64,000 bases of DNA from Sporosarcina sp. FSL K6-3457 (GCF_038007285.1 NZ_JBBOWX010000001.1:1877501-1941500), one strand, 5' to 3'; shown: positions 9,270-19,880, counted from the first letter of the stretch. Notes: generated by a model from the letters alone, not told the origin. A program made the numbers and translations.

Positions 9270-10264
9270 AGTTTACGATTAAAGTCGGAGTAGCAATAGT
9301 CTTGTTACTTGGCGGAGTAGTAATACTATTTTCAAATGGGAAAAAACAAGATTTACAAGCTGAGGTAAAAGACATACAAACGGATTCCATTACAGTAGAC
9401 ACTAATCAAAACTCACAAGAAACTTTAGTTTTTCAAATAACAACTGAAGAAGTAAATAAAATTATTATTGATAACCGCGGCGAAAGGATTGAATTATTAC
9501 CAACCTCTCCTTATTCAGAAGAAGAGGTTAGAACAAATCTTAGCGGTTGGTATGTGCATCAACCGTATAAAAACGTCTACAGTGTCAAATATAATAAAAT
9601 GTCCGATATATTATATGGATTGGCTAATATAAAAAGGGGAGAGATTTTAACTGGAAATGAGAAAAGTTTAGAGGAATATGGTTTGGTAAATGCTAATTTC
9701 AAAATAAGTATCGCTTCTAAGGACAAGGAAGAGACTATACTAATTGGTGTGCCAGCAACTAGCGAATCACGTTATGCAAAGTTAGAAACTGACGATAGGG
9801 TCTTCACGATACATAGCAGCGCTTTGGAGCCCTATAGTTACCAAGCTTTCGATATTGTTGAGAAGTTTGTGAAAATAGTTGCGATAGATGTTTTAAAGCA
9901 GCTAACTATTCAATTCACTGATCAAGAAGTAGCCATTACTGTTGAACATCAAGAAAATCTGGACCTCGGATTTACTATTGATATAAATGGTGATGAAATT
10001 GAGGCAAATAAATTTAGACAGTTATACAAGAGTATCGCTGGATTATCGGTGAAGGAAGAAATAGGGGATGCAAAGTATGGCCCACCAGCAGCAACGATGA
10101 TCTATACGATACTCGATAGTGATAAGGGAGAAAATGAAGTGAAAGTAGAGTTTGTACCTTATAATAACAAGAGTTTTGCGGTATTTATTGATCATAAAGC
10201 CGATTTTATTATCGAGAAGAAGGAATTCTTTGAAATGATAAAGCTGATTACTAATCAAAACTAA
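9266..10264 (+). CDS. DUF4340-like membrane-anchored protein
   Basis: 332-aa protein with one N-terminal hydrophobic helix (about residues 4-24, VGVAIVLLLGGVVILF), then about 300 mostly hydrophilic, probably extracytoplasmic residues. The pattern of a GWYVHQPYKNVYSV segment, a short helix (MSDILYGLANI), LEEYGL, ILIGVPATSESRYAKLETDDRVFTI and a second similar half resembles DUF4340 domains. No lipobox Cys is present. It is translationally coupled to yesL (ATGA overlap) and precedes the chemoreceptor. DUF4340 has no known enzymatic role; a link to sensing or importer assembly is only inferred from the operon. Confidence 0.6.
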   Translation: MKFTIKVGVAIVLLLGGVVILFSNGKKQDLQAEVKDIQTDSITVDTNQNSQETLVFQITTEEVNKIIIDNRGERIELLPTSPYSEEEVRTNLSGWYVHQPYKNVYSVKYNKMSDILYGLANIKRGEILTGNEKSLEEYGLVNANFKISIASKDKEETILIGVPATSESRYAKLETDDRVFTIHSSALEPYSYQAFDIVEKFVKIVAIDVLKQLTIQFTDQEVAITVEHQENLDLGFTIDINGDEIEANKFRQLYKSIAGLSVKEEIGDAKYGPPAATMIYTILDSDKGENEVKVEFVPYNNKSFAVFIDHKADFIIEKKEFFEMIKLITNQN

Positions 10265-10352
10265 ACGTACTTCTCAGATTAGCAGCCGTGCCCAGGGAGA
10301 TTTTTAGCCTTAGGAGTGTGAATTATAAAATGACGATGATGAGGAGAATATC

Positions 10353-12146
10353 ATGAAAAAAATGAAGATAAATAATTGGAAAAACAGTATTAAGAAGCGG
10401 GGAAAGTTAAAGAAAAGAGCGAAAAAGAGAAATTTTGGGCGCTTGAAATTTCTGAATTGGCGAAATATTAATATTGGAAACAAATATATTATATCTTTTA
10501 CCCTCGCTGCTTTACTTTTTATAATGGCAAGTGCAATTGTTCTTTATCAATTATCTACTGTGGAAAAAAATACAGACCAGTTTGAAAGAGATAGTCAACT
10601 AACATTTGATATGACACAAATGTCTTTACTTGCTCAATTGAAGGATGTACAAATGGCTGATTATATTATTACAAAAAACACTAGCTATATTACCGAATAT
10701 AATAAACTCCGCGAACAATTCATAGAGTTAGAAAACAAACTAGAACCAATTATGCAAACCGAACGGCAACAAGCACTGTTAAATTATATCAAAGATAATA
10801 ATGAAAAAATGGATGCTGTGTTAACTGATATTCAGGAGGTTATAGATGGACAAGATATTATTACGGCTATATTCCGTGAAAGGTCTAACTCATTAAGAAT
10901 TGGTACGGTTGAAGCAATCGATAGATTAATAGAAAATGTCTTAGAAGAACAAAAGGTTACAATGGACAGTGCTAATAATAGTATAGATTCCAGTATTCTA
11001 GTTTTGATAATTTCTAATCTAGTCGCAATTTCTTTAGGAATCATGATTATGCTCCTCATTAGTCGTAGTATTTCCAAAAACCTGAATACGGTTGTTGGTA
11101 TTACAACTGATGTGGCAAACGGTCATTTAGTTGTGCAAGCGATGGACTATGAAGGCAATGATGAAATCGGGAAATTAGCAGCAGCGATTAACCTAATGAC
11201 AACGAATATTCGAGATATTTTAATGAAGGTGACGGACACTTCACTTGCAGTTTCCTCTAGTAGCGAGGAGTTAACACAAACAGCAAATGAAGTGAATCAG
11301 GGGGGAGAACAAATCGCCTCAACAATGGCAGAATTAGCATCGGGTTCCGAAGTACAAGCAAACAGTGCCGAAAATTTATCTGATAATATGAGTAACTTTG
11401 TCGAAATGGTTTATAATTCTGAACAAGAAGGAAGGCAAATTGCTACAGAATCTGAGCGTGTACTCCAGTATACTCATGAGGGCACGACATTGATGAAAAA
11501 TGCAGTTAATCAAATGCAACAAATTGATTTTATTATCGCTGAAGCAGTTGGACAAGTTCAAAACCTGGATAAACAATCAAATGAAATTACCCAATTGGTA
11601 TCAGTTATTAAAGGTATTGCTGACCAGACCAATTTATTGGCCTTAAATGCTGCTATTGAAGCTGCACGTGCCGGTGAGCATGGATTGGGTTTTGCTGTTG
11701 TCGCAGATGAAGTTAGAAAACTTTCTGAGCAAGTTTCAATATCTGTGGCGGAAATCACAAATATTGTCACACATATTCATACAGAGACAGAGCAGGTTGT
11801 CACTTCTTTAAATAAGGGATATGAAGAAGTGAAAGAAGGGACAGAACAAATCGAAAAAACGGGAGAAAACTTTGAAGTGATTGATACTGCCATTTCCAAT
11901 ATGGTTGAAAAGGTTATTTTTATCTCAAATAATTTAAAAGACATTGCTCAAAGTAGTGACCAGATGAATGATTTAATACAAGATATTGCCTCAGTGTCTG
12001 AAGAGTCTGCTGCCGGTGTTGAACAAGTTGCAGCTACCACTGAAGAAATAGCTGGTTCTATGGATGAAATGTCCCACAGTGCTGAAGAATTAGCAAAGCT
12101 AGCTGAACTATTGAATGATGAAATTAGTGTGTTTAAGCTAGAATAA
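10353..12146 (+). CDS. Methyl-accepting chemotaxis protein
   Basis: Transmembrane chemoreceptor of 597 aa. AGGAG precedes the ATG. The first 45 residues are unusually rich in Lys/Arg and cytoplasmic, TM1 is about 47-67, a compact four-helix-bundle-sized sensor spans about 68-205, TM2 is about 206-230, and a HAMP domain follows. The signalling hairpin tip reads [20 protein letters not shown] followed by [15 protein letters not shown], with long flanking coiled coils. It lies between a two-component/YesL/DUF4340 block and a sugar ABC importer, which suggests taxis towards the same sugar. A 17-bp hairpin follows the stop. Confidence 0.93.
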   Translation: MKKMKINNWKNSIKKRGKLKKRAKKRNFGRLKFLNWRNINIGNKYIISFTLAALLFIMASAIVLYQLSTVEKNTDQFERDSQLTFDMTQMSLLAQLKDVQMADYIITKNTSYITEYNKLREQFIELENKLEPIMQTERQQALLNYIKDNNEKMDAVLTDIQEVIDGQDIITAIFRERSNSLRIGTVEAIDRLIENVLEEQKVTMDSANNSIDSSILVLIISNLVAISLGIMIMLLISRSISKNLNTVVGITTDVANGHLVVQAMDYEGNDEIGKLAAAINLMTTNIRDILMKVTDTSLAVSSSSEELTQTANEVNQGGEQIASTMAELASGSEVQANSAENLSDNMSNFVEMVYNSEQEGRQIATESERVLQYTHEGTTLMKNAVNQMQQIDFIIAEAVGQVQNLDKQSNEITQLVSVIKGIADQTNLLALNAAIEAARAGEHGLGFAVVADEVRKLSEQVSISVAEITNIVTHIHTETEQVVTSLNKGYEEVKEGTEQIEKTGENFEVIDTAISNMVEKVIFISNNLKDIAQSSDQMNDLIQDIASVSEESAAGVEQVAATTEEIAGSMDEMSHSAEELAKLAELLNDEISVFKLE

Positions 12147-12150
12147 TGTA

Positions 12151-12195
12151 CAAAGACCGACCAGCTATCTATTCATGGTAGCTGGTCGGTCTTTG
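12151..12195 (+). terminator. Strong hairpin after the chemoreceptor gene
   Basis: Perfect 17-bp stem CAAAGACCGACCAGCTA (12151-12167) with TAGCTGGTCGGTCTTTG (12179-12195), 11-nt loop. It lies 4 nt after the stop codon. The U-tract is poor (only CTTT inside the stem), but position and stability suggest termination or 3'-end protection. Confidence 0.65.
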
Positions 12196-12328
12196 TAGAC
12201 TTGTCCTATGAAGGCATTGTTTTCAAGGTATGTCACCAAATACTGATTCCTGCTATTGGATGTTTCAGAGTATTCCGGGTAATCACTAATTTTTACATGA
12301 AATATAGTATTATTTGAAGGGTATAAAT

Positions 12329-12353
12329 GAAAGCGTAATCATTTAGTATAATA
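12329..12353 (+). promoter_or_regulatory. Candidate cre site and -10 box for the ABC operon
   Basis: TGAAAGCGTAATCA (12329-12342) matches the Bacillus cre consensus TGWAARCGYTWWCA at 13 of 14 positions. TATAAT follows at 12348-12353, so bound CcpA would overlap the promoter. The importer genes begin about 60 bp downstream. Confidence 0.6.
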
Positions 12354-12411
12354 GATAAGCTTATACAGTTACTTCTATATTTTGGAATTTGTTTAGTGGG
12401 GGAGTGTTAGT

Positions 12412-13368
12412 ATGGAAAAATCAGATGAACACGTGAAAGTAAAATTACGGAGTTCTAAAAAAAATGACACATGGAAAAAAATCAAAAATCAAAAAGCTTT
12501 ACTATTAATGTCATTTCCATTTGTAATATGGCTAATTGTATTTAAGTATATCCCGCTTGGAGGGTGGTTAATGGCTTTTCAGGACTACAATCCTGCGAAG
12601 GGAGTTTTTGACCAAGAGTGGGTAGGGTTAAAGCATTTTAAAGTATTATTTAGTGAACCACTATTTTATAGTGCATTGAAAAACACCTTAGGTATGGGGA
12701 TGTTAGGCTTAATTTTTGGTACAATATTTTCCATTGGATTTGCCTTGCTGATAAACGAGGTTAGGCTTTTAAGATATAAAAAGCTTACACAAACTATTTC
12801 ATATCTTCCGCATTTTGTATCCTGGGTGATTGTGGCGAACATTGTAGTTACGATGTTAGCGCAAGAAGGTCCGGTAAATAAATTTTTGATGTCATTACAT
12901 ATTATTAAAGAGCCGATTGGTTTTATGTCAAATCCTGATTTGTTTTGGGGAATTGTTACAGTGGCGGATGTATGGAAAGAGATGGGATGGGGTGCCATTA
13001 TTTACTTAGCAGCAATGGCAGGTGTCGATCAACAATTATACGAAGCAGCTAGAGTGGATGGTGCAAGCCGCTGGAAGCAGATGTGGCATATTACATTGCC
13101 GAGTATTCGGCCTGTTATTATCGTCTTACTAATTTTGAATATCGGGAATCTTATCAATATTGGTTTTGAGAAACAGATGCTTTTAGGTAATAATATCGTT
13201 GCTGAAAAAGCTTTAGTTCTAGATTTATACGCTCTAAATTATGGAATTGGGATGTTTAGATATTCATATGGTACGGCTATTGGTATTTTCAAATCTCTTA
13301 TAAGTGTAGTCCTTATTGTGATTTTTAATAATATAGCTAAAAAAACAGGTGAGGGTGGACTTTACTAA
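12412..13368 (+). CDS. Sugar ABC transporter permease, LplB family
   Basis: Inner-membrane permease (318 aa) of a CUT1-type importer for oligosaccharides. GGGGGAG lies 8 nt before the ATG. After a basic N-terminus six TM helices are visible, and the EAA loop that contacts the ATPase reads YEAARVDGASRWKQMWHITLP (about residues 210-230). The motif PLGGWLMAFQDYNPAKG is typical of LplB/YteP proteins that work with YesM/YesN-regulated importers. It is followed after 17 bp by the partner permease. No ATPase gene is in the cluster, as is usual: a shared MsmX-like ATPase encoded elsewhere would energise it. Confidence 0.93.
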   Translation: MEKSDEHVKVKLRSSKKNDTWKKIKNQKALLLMSFPFVIWLIVFKYIPLGGWLMAFQDYNPAKGVFDQEWVGLKHFKVLFSEPLFYSALKNTLGMGMLGLIFGTIFSIGFALLINEVRLLRYKKLTQTISYLPHFVSWVIVANIVVTMLAQEGPVNKFLMSLHIIKEPIGFMSNPDLFWGIVTVADVWKEMGWGAIIYLAAMAGVDQQLYEAARVDGASRWKQMWHITLPSIRPVIIVLLILNIGNLINIGFEKQMLLGNNIVAEKALVLDLYALNYGIGMFRYSYGTAIGIFKSLISVVLIVIFNNIAKKTGEGGLY

Positions 13369-13385
13369 AAGATGGAGGGGATATA

Positions 13386-14270
13386 ATGAAACGTTTTAAA
13401 AAGGTAACCTTGTTTGATGTTATTCTTGCTATTGGCATGTTCATTGTAATTATTTTAACGCTATATCCTTTTCTGAATATACTTGCAATCTCTCTAAACG
13501 ACGCTGTAGATACTGCAAAAGGCGGTATTCATATATTCCCAAGAGAATTTACATTTGCTAACTATATTCAGATATTTGGTAGTAATGATCGTTTGTTACA
13601 GGCATTTTTTATGTCGGTGACAAGAACTGTTGTTGGGACAGTAACTGGAATTATCGCAAGTACAATGCTTGCCTATACGTTAAGCAGAAAAGATTTCGTC
13701 TTTAATAAACCTATTGCAATCATGTTAATCCTAACAATGTTTGTAAGTGGAGGGCTTATACCCGATTATATGTTGATTAGACATTTAGGTTTAATGAATG
13801 AGTTTACGGTATATATTCTGCCAATGTTATTAAGTGCTTTTAACGTAATTATCATTCGATCGTTTATGGATAATTTACCTATTGCACTAGAAGAATCAGC
13901 AAAGATTGACGGCGCTAACGATTTTACAATTTTTTTGCGAATTATTTTACCACTATCGATGCCGGTTATTGCAACAATATCATTATTTCTAGCTGTTGGG
14001 CAATGGAATAGTTGGTTCGATACTTACTTGTACGCTAGGTCGAATGCCAATCTGACGACACTTCAATATGAGTTAATGAAAATATTAGATAATGCAAGTA
14101 CATCTGGTTCAGGTGTTAATACACATTCTGCTAAGTATTTAGTGAACCAAACGAATCCGCAGTCATTGAAAATGGCTATAACAATCATTGCAACCGTACC
14201 AATTTTAGTCGTATACCCATTTTTGCAAAGGTATTTTGTTACAGGTATGACGTTAGGAGCTGTTAAATAA
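13386..14270 (+). CDS. Sugar ABC transporter permease, YtcP/LplC family
   Basis: Second permease of the importer, 294 aa, with GGAGGGG before the ATG. Six TM helices; the EAA loop reads LEESAKIDGANDFTIFLRIILP (about 170-190). The family-typical motifs LAISLNDAVDTAKGGI at the N-terminus and YFVTGMTLGAVKG-like ending (here TGMTLGAVK) are present. It forms a heterodimer with the LplB-type subunit encoded just upstream and is followed 46 bp later by the substrate-binding lipoprotein. Confidence 0.93.
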   Translation: MKRFKKVTLFDVILAIGMFIVIILTLYPFLNILAISLNDAVDTAKGGIHIFPREFTFANYIQIFGSNDRLLQAFFMSVTRTVVGTVTGIIASTMLAYTLSRKDFVFNKPIAIMLILTMFVSGGLIPDYMLIRHLGLMNEFTVYILPMLLSAFNVIIIRSFMDNLPIALEESAKIDGANDFTIFLRIILPLSMPVIATISLFLAVGQWNSWFDTYLYARSNANLTTLQYELMKILDNASTSGSGVNTHSAKYLVNQTNPQSLKMAITIIATVPILVVYPFLQRYFVTGMTLGAVK

Positions 14271-14316
14271 GGTATCAATGGTAGTTGATATAAATTAAAC
14301 AATAGGGGGAAAGAAC

Positions 14317-15990
14317 ATGAAGAAGTTGTCATTATATTCATTGGTATTGATGTTTGTTGTCGGAATTGCTGTTCTCTCAGGCTGTACTAATTCTGAAAAA
14401 GCCGAGAAAGATTCGCCAGGTGAAGGGACAGCGGATGACCCCGTCACTCTATCGCTCTTTATTGCTGATTTAACAGAAGACAAAGCTTTTGATGATCCAG
14501 TCGCAAAGAAAATCACGGAAAAAACAGGAGTTATATTGGAGTTAGAGCACCCTGTTGGTGGAGATGAGCAGGCTATACCACTGATGATTGCTAGTGGAGA
14601 CTATCCGGATATGATTTATGCGAAGGGCGATATCGGCAAATTAATTGAAGCGGGTGGTGTCATTAAGCTGGATGACTTAATCGAGGAGAAAGGTGCCAAT
14701 TTAAAAGCGATGTACGGAGAACAATTAGACCGTTTGAAAAATTCTGTTAACGATCCTAGTATTTATACGGTAGGAACATATGGTGTAGAGAGCGCTTATT
14801 GGACAACTAGTGGAACTACGTCAATCCAATTGGAGGTTCTACGTGAACTTGGGTATCCTGAAATAAATACGGTTGAAGATTTCGAAAATGCTCTAACGGA
14901 ATATATTAAAAAGTATCCTGAAATTGATGGGCAAAAAACACTTGGACTTTCGTTGCTTGGTAGTGACTGGAGATGGTTAATTACAGTTGGAAACCCTGCA
15001 GGATTTTCATTGGGAATCCCTGATGATGGTCAATGGGCTATAAATGATGAGACAGGCGAAGCGCAATATAAATTTACATTACCTGAAATTAAAGAATACT
15101 TCAAGTGGTTAAATCACATGAATGACATTGGTTTACTCGATCCTGAATCATTTACGCATACTCATGAAACGTATATAGCTAAACTATCTTCAGGTAGAGT
15201 ATTAGGTATAGCTGACCAAGACTGGAACTATGGAGATGCGAAGAAAGCATTGGTTGCTGACGGGAAAGAATGGAGAACTTATGCTCCTCTTCCTGTAACT
15301 TTGAATAATAAGTATAAGTCTCAAGGTCTTAAAGATTATGGTTTTGCTGGCGGTTGGGGAATTTCTATTAGTTCCACAAGTAAGCACCCTGATAAGGCAT
15401 TTGAATTCCTAGATTGGATGGCTTCAGAAGAAGCGCAGATCCTTGTAAACTGGGGCATTGAAGGCGTGAACTATGACGTTGTAGATGGTAAACGTGTACT
15501 TAAAGCTGAAGATGTAGTAAGAAAAAATTCAGACACTAACTATGGGAAAGAAACGGGTGTTGGATACTATGTTTATCCATTCCCACAGTGGGGGAATGGC
15601 GCGCTAGATTCGGCGGGTAATTCAATTACACCAGATTCACAAGAAGATCTTATTGCGAACTATAATGTTGCAGAAAAAGAAGTAATAAGTGCATATGGTA
15701 TGGAAAGTTGGATTGACTGGTTCCCTTCAACTAAGGAATTAGGTATATCTAAACATGGTGCAGCAGCAAACTTCGTTATCCCGTCAGGTAGTGATTTAGA
15801 AATTATCCAAAAAAAGGCGGACGACTTAACAGAACAAAAAATAACTCAAGCGATACTTGGTAAGCCAGCTGATTTTGATGTCGCTTGGGAAAAATTACAA
15901 CAAGATCTAGTTAATATGGGAATCGAAGATGCAAATAAAGACATGACAAAAATAACTCAAGATGTAATGAAGCTTTGGGGAACAAACTAG
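14317..15990 (+). CDS. Extracellular sugar-binding lipoprotein (LplA/YtcQ type)
   Basis: Substrate-binding component of the importer, 557 aa, with GGGGGA before the ATG. The lipoprotein signal peptide ends at the lipobox LSGC, Cys about residue 23, so the mature protein is anchored to the outer face of the membrane. The long form, with TLSLFIADLTEDKAF after the linker and Trp/Tyr-rich stretches (SLLGSDWRW, YYVYPFPQWGNG), fits the large YtcQ/LplA class that binds oligosaccharides. It is the last gene of the operon; a hairpin lies about 70 bp downstream. The ligand is unknown; by context, an oligosaccharide cut by GH95 or GH42. Confidence 0.92.
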   Translation: MKKLSLYSLVLMFVVGIAVLSGCTNSEKAEKDSPGEGTADDPVTLSLFIADLTEDKAFDDPVAKKITEKTGVILELEHPVGGDEQAIPLMIASGDYPDMIYAKGDIGKLIEAGGVIKLDDLIEEKGANLKAMYGEQLDRLKNSVNDPSIYTVGTYGVESAYWTTSGTTSIQLEVLRELGYPEINTVEDFENALTEYIKKYPEIDGQKTLGLSLLGSDWRWLITVGNPAGFSLGIPDDGQWAINDETGEAQYKFTLPEIKEYFKWLNHMNDIGLLDPESFTHTHETYIAKLSSGRVLGIADQDWNYGDAKKALVADGKEWRTYAPLPVTLNNKYKSQGLKDYGFAGGWGISISSTSKHPDKAFEFLDWMASEEAQILVNWGIEGVNYDVVDGKRVLKAEDVVRKNSDTNYGKETGVGYYVYPFPQWGNGALDSAGNSITPDSQEDLIANYNVAEKEVISAYGMESWIDWFPSTKELGISKHGAAANFVIPSGSDLEIIQKKADDLTEQKITQAILGKPADFDVAWEKLQQDLVNMGIEDANKDMTKITQDVMKLWGTN

Positions 15991-16061
15991 CGGGCACAAA
16001 ATAAACAGCTTATATATGTTGACATAAAGAATCCTGAAAACTATGTATCGTTGTTTGGGGC

Positions 16062-16102
16062 GCCAATCATCCAGGCAGAAAATAACTGCTTGGATGGATG
16101 GC
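16062..16102. terminator. Hairpin between convergent importer operon and xylR
   Basis: Imperfect 17-bp stem GCCAATCATCCAGGCAG (16062-16078) with CTGCTTGGATGGATGGC (16086-16102), two mismatches and one G-U, 7-nt loop. It lies between two convergent genes and could serve either; no clear T-run. Confidence 0.45.
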
Positions 16103-16138
16103 TCCAGCTACCTTTTGTAAGGCGCTATGGATTTTTTG

Positions 16139-17326
16139 TTATATAACAGTAACTCGGTTATGATTCAAGAAATTGGAAATGGAAAAAGCTGAAGAACCAA
16201 GTGTGCTCGAATAGATGCCAAGTGACGCAAATTTAATATCTACAGATTCCCTATGAAATGTAGAAAGTCTGTTATCTAATGTTTGATAAATTATATTTGT
16301 AATCCAATCTTCGAATCGAGCGATATGGTTTCCAAGAATAATAATTTCTGGATTAAATGTGTTGATGATAGTAGTTAAGCCAATTGCAATATATTCACCA
16401 AGTATATGAAGCAACTCAATCACTTCATTATTTCCTTGCTTGGCTTCACTTTCTATCATATCTAAGTCAATTATGCTGAAGTCTTTAAAGACTTCAAGTT
16501 TTTTAGCCTCTTGCAAAAGAGTACTTTCGGAGGCATAGAGCTCCCAGCATCCGTGATTACCACATCGGCATTTTTTTCCGAAAGAATCTATTGTTTGGTG
16601 TCCCATCTCGCCAGAAATACCAGTGGACCCAATGTATAGTTTGCCGTTAATAATAATCCCAGTTCCAATTCCAATCCCAATACTTACATAAACTAAATTG
16701 GAAACATTTTTACCGGTACCATAAACTTGTTCGCCATGAGCACCACTGTTCGCTTCATTTACAACAATTGTAGTTATATTAAATTTCTTCTCAATCATTT
16801 GTTTAAAATTTATATGTTGAAAGTCAAGGTGAGGTGTAAATAGAATAGTTCCATCTTTATCTACTAAACCTGGTATTCCAATCCCGATGCCTACTATACC
16901 ATATGGGCTCTTTGGGGCTCTATCAATTAGTCTAGTAATAATAGAATTAATACGGGCTGTTATTTCATCAATTTCTATTACGTTGAAGGCTTCGGAGATT
17001 TCTATCAAAATTGATCCTTTGAGGTCGGTGAGTACTGCTAAAATATAGTTAACACCTAAGTCGATGCCTATGGAGTATCCTGCATGCTTATTGAATTTTA
17101 GCAGTACCGGTTTTCTTCCACCGCTCGATTGCCCGATGCCTATTTCATTTACAAAGTTTTCTTTAATTAGTTCGCTCACCATCGTTGAGACAGTTGCTTT
17201 ATTTAATCCAGTGTCTTTGGATATTTGAGCACGTGAAGTAGTGCCGTTATTTTCAATTGAATGTAGTACGATTGATTTATTAATTTGTTTGACAAGGTTT
17301 TGATCACCAGTTTGTATTTTATCCAT
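16139..17326 (-). CDS. xylR: Xylose-operon repressor, ROK family
   Basis: Repressor of 395 aa that releases DNA when xylose binds. AAGGTG precedes the ATG. N-terminal winged helix (about 15-75: TSRAQISKDTGLNKATVSTMVSEL), then the ROK sugar-kinase fold with IGIDLGVNYILAVLTDLKG, the GIGIPGLVD motif, IGIGIGTGIIINGKLYIG and the zinc motif CRCGNHGCWELY. It is divergent from the alpha-xylosidase/xylA/xylB block, the standard xylR arrangement in Bacillus, which supports the gene name. The C-terminus ends just before the hairpin at 16062-16102. Confidence 0.88.
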   Translation of the reverse strand: MDKIQTGDQNLVKQINKSIVLHSIENNGTTSRAQISKDTGLNKATVSTMVSELIKENFVNEIGIGQSSGGRKPVLLKFNKHAGYSIGIDLGVNYILAVLTDLKGSILIEISEAFNVIEIDEITARINSIITRLIDRAPKSPYGIVGIGIGIPGLVDKDGTILFTPHLDFQHINFKQMIEKKFNITTIVVNEANSGAHGEQVYGTGKNVSNLVYVSIGIGIGTGIIINGKLYIGSTGISGEMGHQTIDSFGKKCRCGNHGCWELYASESTLLQEAKKLEVFKDFSIIDLDMIESEAKQGNNEVIELLHILGEYIAIGLTTIINTFNPEIIILGNHIARFEDWITNIIYQTLDNRLSTFHRESVDIKFASLGIYSSTLGSSAFSISNFLNHNRVTVI

Positions 17327-17444
17327 AACTTCACCTTCTTTATTTGTTTATCCATTAAATATAGTTTCTTTATTCTATCATGAAACATAGAAGATGAGAA
17401 ATGTTTTTAGGTAATATTATCTGTATCATCAACATTTATAAAAC

Positions 17445-17465
17445 TTAGTTTGCTCATTAAACTTT
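17445..17465. promoter_or_regulatory. Candidate XylR operator
   Basis: Inverted repeat TTAGTTT (17445-17451) and AAACTTT (17459-17465) around a 7-nt centre; the core AGTTT/AAACT is exact. Classical Bacillus xyl operators share the TTAGTTTG half-site but have a longer centre (about 11 nt), so the match is partial. A second half-site pair GTTTC (17364-17368) and GAAAC (17382-17386) lies nearer xylR. Confidence 0.45.
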
Positions 17466-17499
17466 GAGGGTTTGAAGTAATGAATTTACGGAGGAAAAG

Positions 17500-17535
17500 T
17501 TGTATTTTATAGAGAAAGAGGAGTGGTTAAATTGA
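17500..17535 (+). CDS. Possible 11-residue leader peptide overlapping the GH31 start
   Basis: TTG at 17500 lies 5 nt after a perfect GGAGG (17490-17494) and opens a frame of 11 codons ([11 protein letters not shown]) ending in TGA at 17533-17535. That stop overlaps the TTG start of the alpha-xylosidase (17532) by TTGA, the usual geometry of translational coupling. The peptide has no recognisable function; it may only boost or regulate initiation of the next gene. It could also be chance. Confidence 0.35.
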   Translation: MYFIEKEEWLN

Positions 17536-19847
17536 AATTTACTGATGGCAACTGGATGACACGCGAAGGGTTTAGCATTCATCATCCTAGAGCGGTGCAT
17601 GATGTAGAAATAGCAACAGATAGCTTACTATTGTATATTCCATGCAAAGAAATAAATCATAGAGGCGCAACACTTGATGGGCCACTATTGACGGTGAAAC
17701 TATCTACTCCGATGGAAAATGTAATACGCGTACAAGCATGGCATTTTACAGGGGGGCAAGAGAAGTATCCCAACTTTGAAGTTACAGATCAGCAAACAAG
17801 ACCAAGTATCGAGTCAGATGAAGAGGAATTAACATTAGCAAGTGGAAATTTAAAAGTAAAAGTGAATAGAAAAAATTTCGGATTAGCATTTTATGATGGG
17901 AAACGTAGGGTGAATGCTGGAGATGCTAAAGGTTTAGCATGGATTACAGGGCCTGAGGGTACTACGTATATGAGGGCACAGCTCAATTTAAATGTGGGAG
18001 AACAAATCTACGGATTGGGAGAACGTTTTACACCGTTTGTTAAGAATGGACAGACTGTAGACATTTGGAATAAAGACGGGGGTACAAGCTCTGATCAGTC
18101 ATATAAGAATGTTCCCTTTTATTTGAGTAGTGAAGGTTATGGAGTGTTTGTGAATCATCCTGAAGAAGTTAGTTTTGAAATAGGTTCTGAAGTTGTATCT
18201 AAATCTCAGTTTAGTGTGAGTGGTGAGTATTTAGATTATTATATTATCAATGGACCGACACCAAAAGATGTCATTAACCGCTATACAGATTTAACTGGCA
18301 AGCCTGCATTACCGCCGGCTTGGTCCTTCGGGCTTTGGTTATCTACCTCATTTACAACTGATTATAATGAGGAAACTGTCAATCATTTTATCGATGGAAT
18401 GGAAGAGCGTGGAATTCCGTTAAGTGTATTTCATTTCGACTGTTTCTGGATGAAGGAGTTTGAATGGTGTAATTTTGAGTGGGATAAAGATAATTTTCCC
18501 GATCCCGAATGTATGTTAAAAAGATTGAGAGATAAAGGGTTGAAAATTTGTGTCTGGATTAATCCATACATTGCCCAAAAATCAAAGCTTTTTGAAGAAG
18601 CAGCAAGGCAAGGGTTTCTCATTAAAAAACCGAATGGGGATGTGTGGCAGTGGGATCTCTGGCAGGCAGGTATGGGGATAGTAGATTTTACGAACCCGGC
18701 TGCATGTGAATGGTATACAGGAAAATTGAAGTCATTGCTTGATATGGGAGTCGACTGTTTTAAGACAGACTTTGGAGAACGGATCCCTACAGACGTCAAC
18801 TATTTTGATGGCTCAGATCCTCATAAAATGCATAATTATTATTCATATAAGTTTAATGAAGTCGTCTTTAATTTATTAAAAGAAGAAAAAGGTGAACAAG
18901 AGGCTGTTTTATTTGCTCGCTCATCAACAGCGGGGGGGCAGAAATTTCCTGTCCATTGGGGAGGAGATTGTGACTCAACATACGAGGCGATGGCAGAAAG
19001 TTTACGTGGAGGCTTGTCTTTAACATTGTCCGGATTTGGTTATTGGAGTCACGATATTGGTGGTTTTGAAAGTACAGCAACTCCAGATGTTTTCAAGCGT
19101 TGGACTGCTTTTGGTCTCTTATCTAGCCATAGTCGTTTTCATGGTAGTTCTTCATACCGAGTTCCGTGGCTATTTGATGAAGAAGCGGTTGATGTCACAA
19201 GACATTTTACAAAACTGAAAAATAGTTTAATGCCTTATTTATTCAATGCCGCGGTTGAGAACAATCAGACTGGAATTCCAGTTATGCGAGCGATGGTGCT
19301 TGAATTCCCTGAAGATCCAGCGTGTCAGACACTGGATCGTCAATACATGCTAGGGGATTCCATATTAGTTGCCCCAATATTTAGAGACGATGGGCAGGCC
19401 ATTTATTATTTACCGAAAGGGAGATGGACACACCTTTTCACTGGTGATGTAGTTGAGGGAGGGGCATGGCAAAAGGAGAAATATGACTATATGAGTCTAC
19501 CTCTTTTTGTGAAACCAAATACTATTTTATCAATTGGTTCTAATGAAGTGAATCCTGTATATGATTATGCGGAGGATATTACTTTCCGCTTGTATGAAAT
19601 TGGTGACGGACAACAAGTGGAGGCAACAGTTAACGATTTAGCTGGTCAAGTAGCCGGTTCAATCACGGTTTCTCGTTTAGGTCAAACAATTTCTATTAAA
19701 ACGGATATGAGAAACAAGCCATATTGCATAAACCTAGTGGGGTATCAGTCTATTCAATCTACAACAAGTGGTGAGTGGTCTAGCGATTTAAGTGGAGTGA
19801 AAATAGTACCCGACAAATCAGCTAATAAGTTTTCGATTTTACTTTAA
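17532..19847 (+). CDS. Alpha-xylosidase, GH31 (YicI type)
   Basis: Retaining alpha-xylosidase that removes xylose from isoprimeverose or xyloglucan fragments in the cytoplasm. I chose the TTG at 17532 (771 aa, beginning [14 protein letters not shown]): GAGGAG lies 8 nt upstream and YicI homologues start this way. GTG at 17523 overlaps that site. Seen: N-terminal beta-sandwich with [15 protein letters not shown], catalytic barrel with [11 protein letters not shown], the nucleophile Asp in [15 protein letters not shown] (about residue 415) and the acid/base Asp in [12 protein letters not shown] (about 480). Divergent from xylR and followed by xylA and xylB, so it feeds xylose to them. Confidence 0.93.
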   Translation: MKFTDGNWMTREGFSIHHPRAVHDVEIATDSLLLYIPCKEINHRGATLDGPLLTVKLSTPMENVIRVQAWHFTGGQEKYPNFEVTDQQTRPSIESDEEELTLASGNLKVKVNRKNFGLAFYDGKRRVNAGDAKGLAWITGPEGTTYMRAQLNLNVGEQIYGLGERFTPFVKNGQTVDIWNKDGGTSSDQSYKNVPFYLSSEGYGVFVNHPEEVSFEIGSEVVSKSQFSVSGEYLDYYIINGPTPKDVINRYTDLTGKPALPPAWSFGLWLSTSFTTDYNEETVNHFIDGMEERGIPLSVFHFDCFWMKEFEWCNFEWDKDNFPDPECMLKRLRDKGLKICVWINPYIAQKSKLFEEAARQGFLIKKPNGDVWQWDLWQAGMGIVDFTNPAACEWYTGKLKSLLDMGVDCFKTDFGERIPTDVNYFDGSDPHKMHNYYSYKFNEVVFNLLKEEKGEQEAVLFARSSTAGGQKFPVHWGGDCDSTYEAMAESLRGGLSLTLSGFGYWSHDIGGFESTATPDVFKRWTAFGLLSSHSRFHGSSSYRVPWLFDEEAVDVTRHFTKLKNSLMPYLFNAAVENNQTGIPVMRAMVLEFPEDPACQTLDRQYMLGDSILVAPIFRDDGQAIYYLPKGRWTHLFTGDVVEGGAWQKEKYDYMSLPLFVKPNTILSIGSNEVNPVYDYAEDITFRLYEIGDGQQVEATVNDLAGQVAGSITVSRLGQTISIKTDMRNKPYCINLVGYQSIQSTTSGEWSSDLSGVKIVPDKSANKFSILL

Positions 19848-19880
19848 CAAGTCAACATCTGGCTGCAATTGAATATAAAT

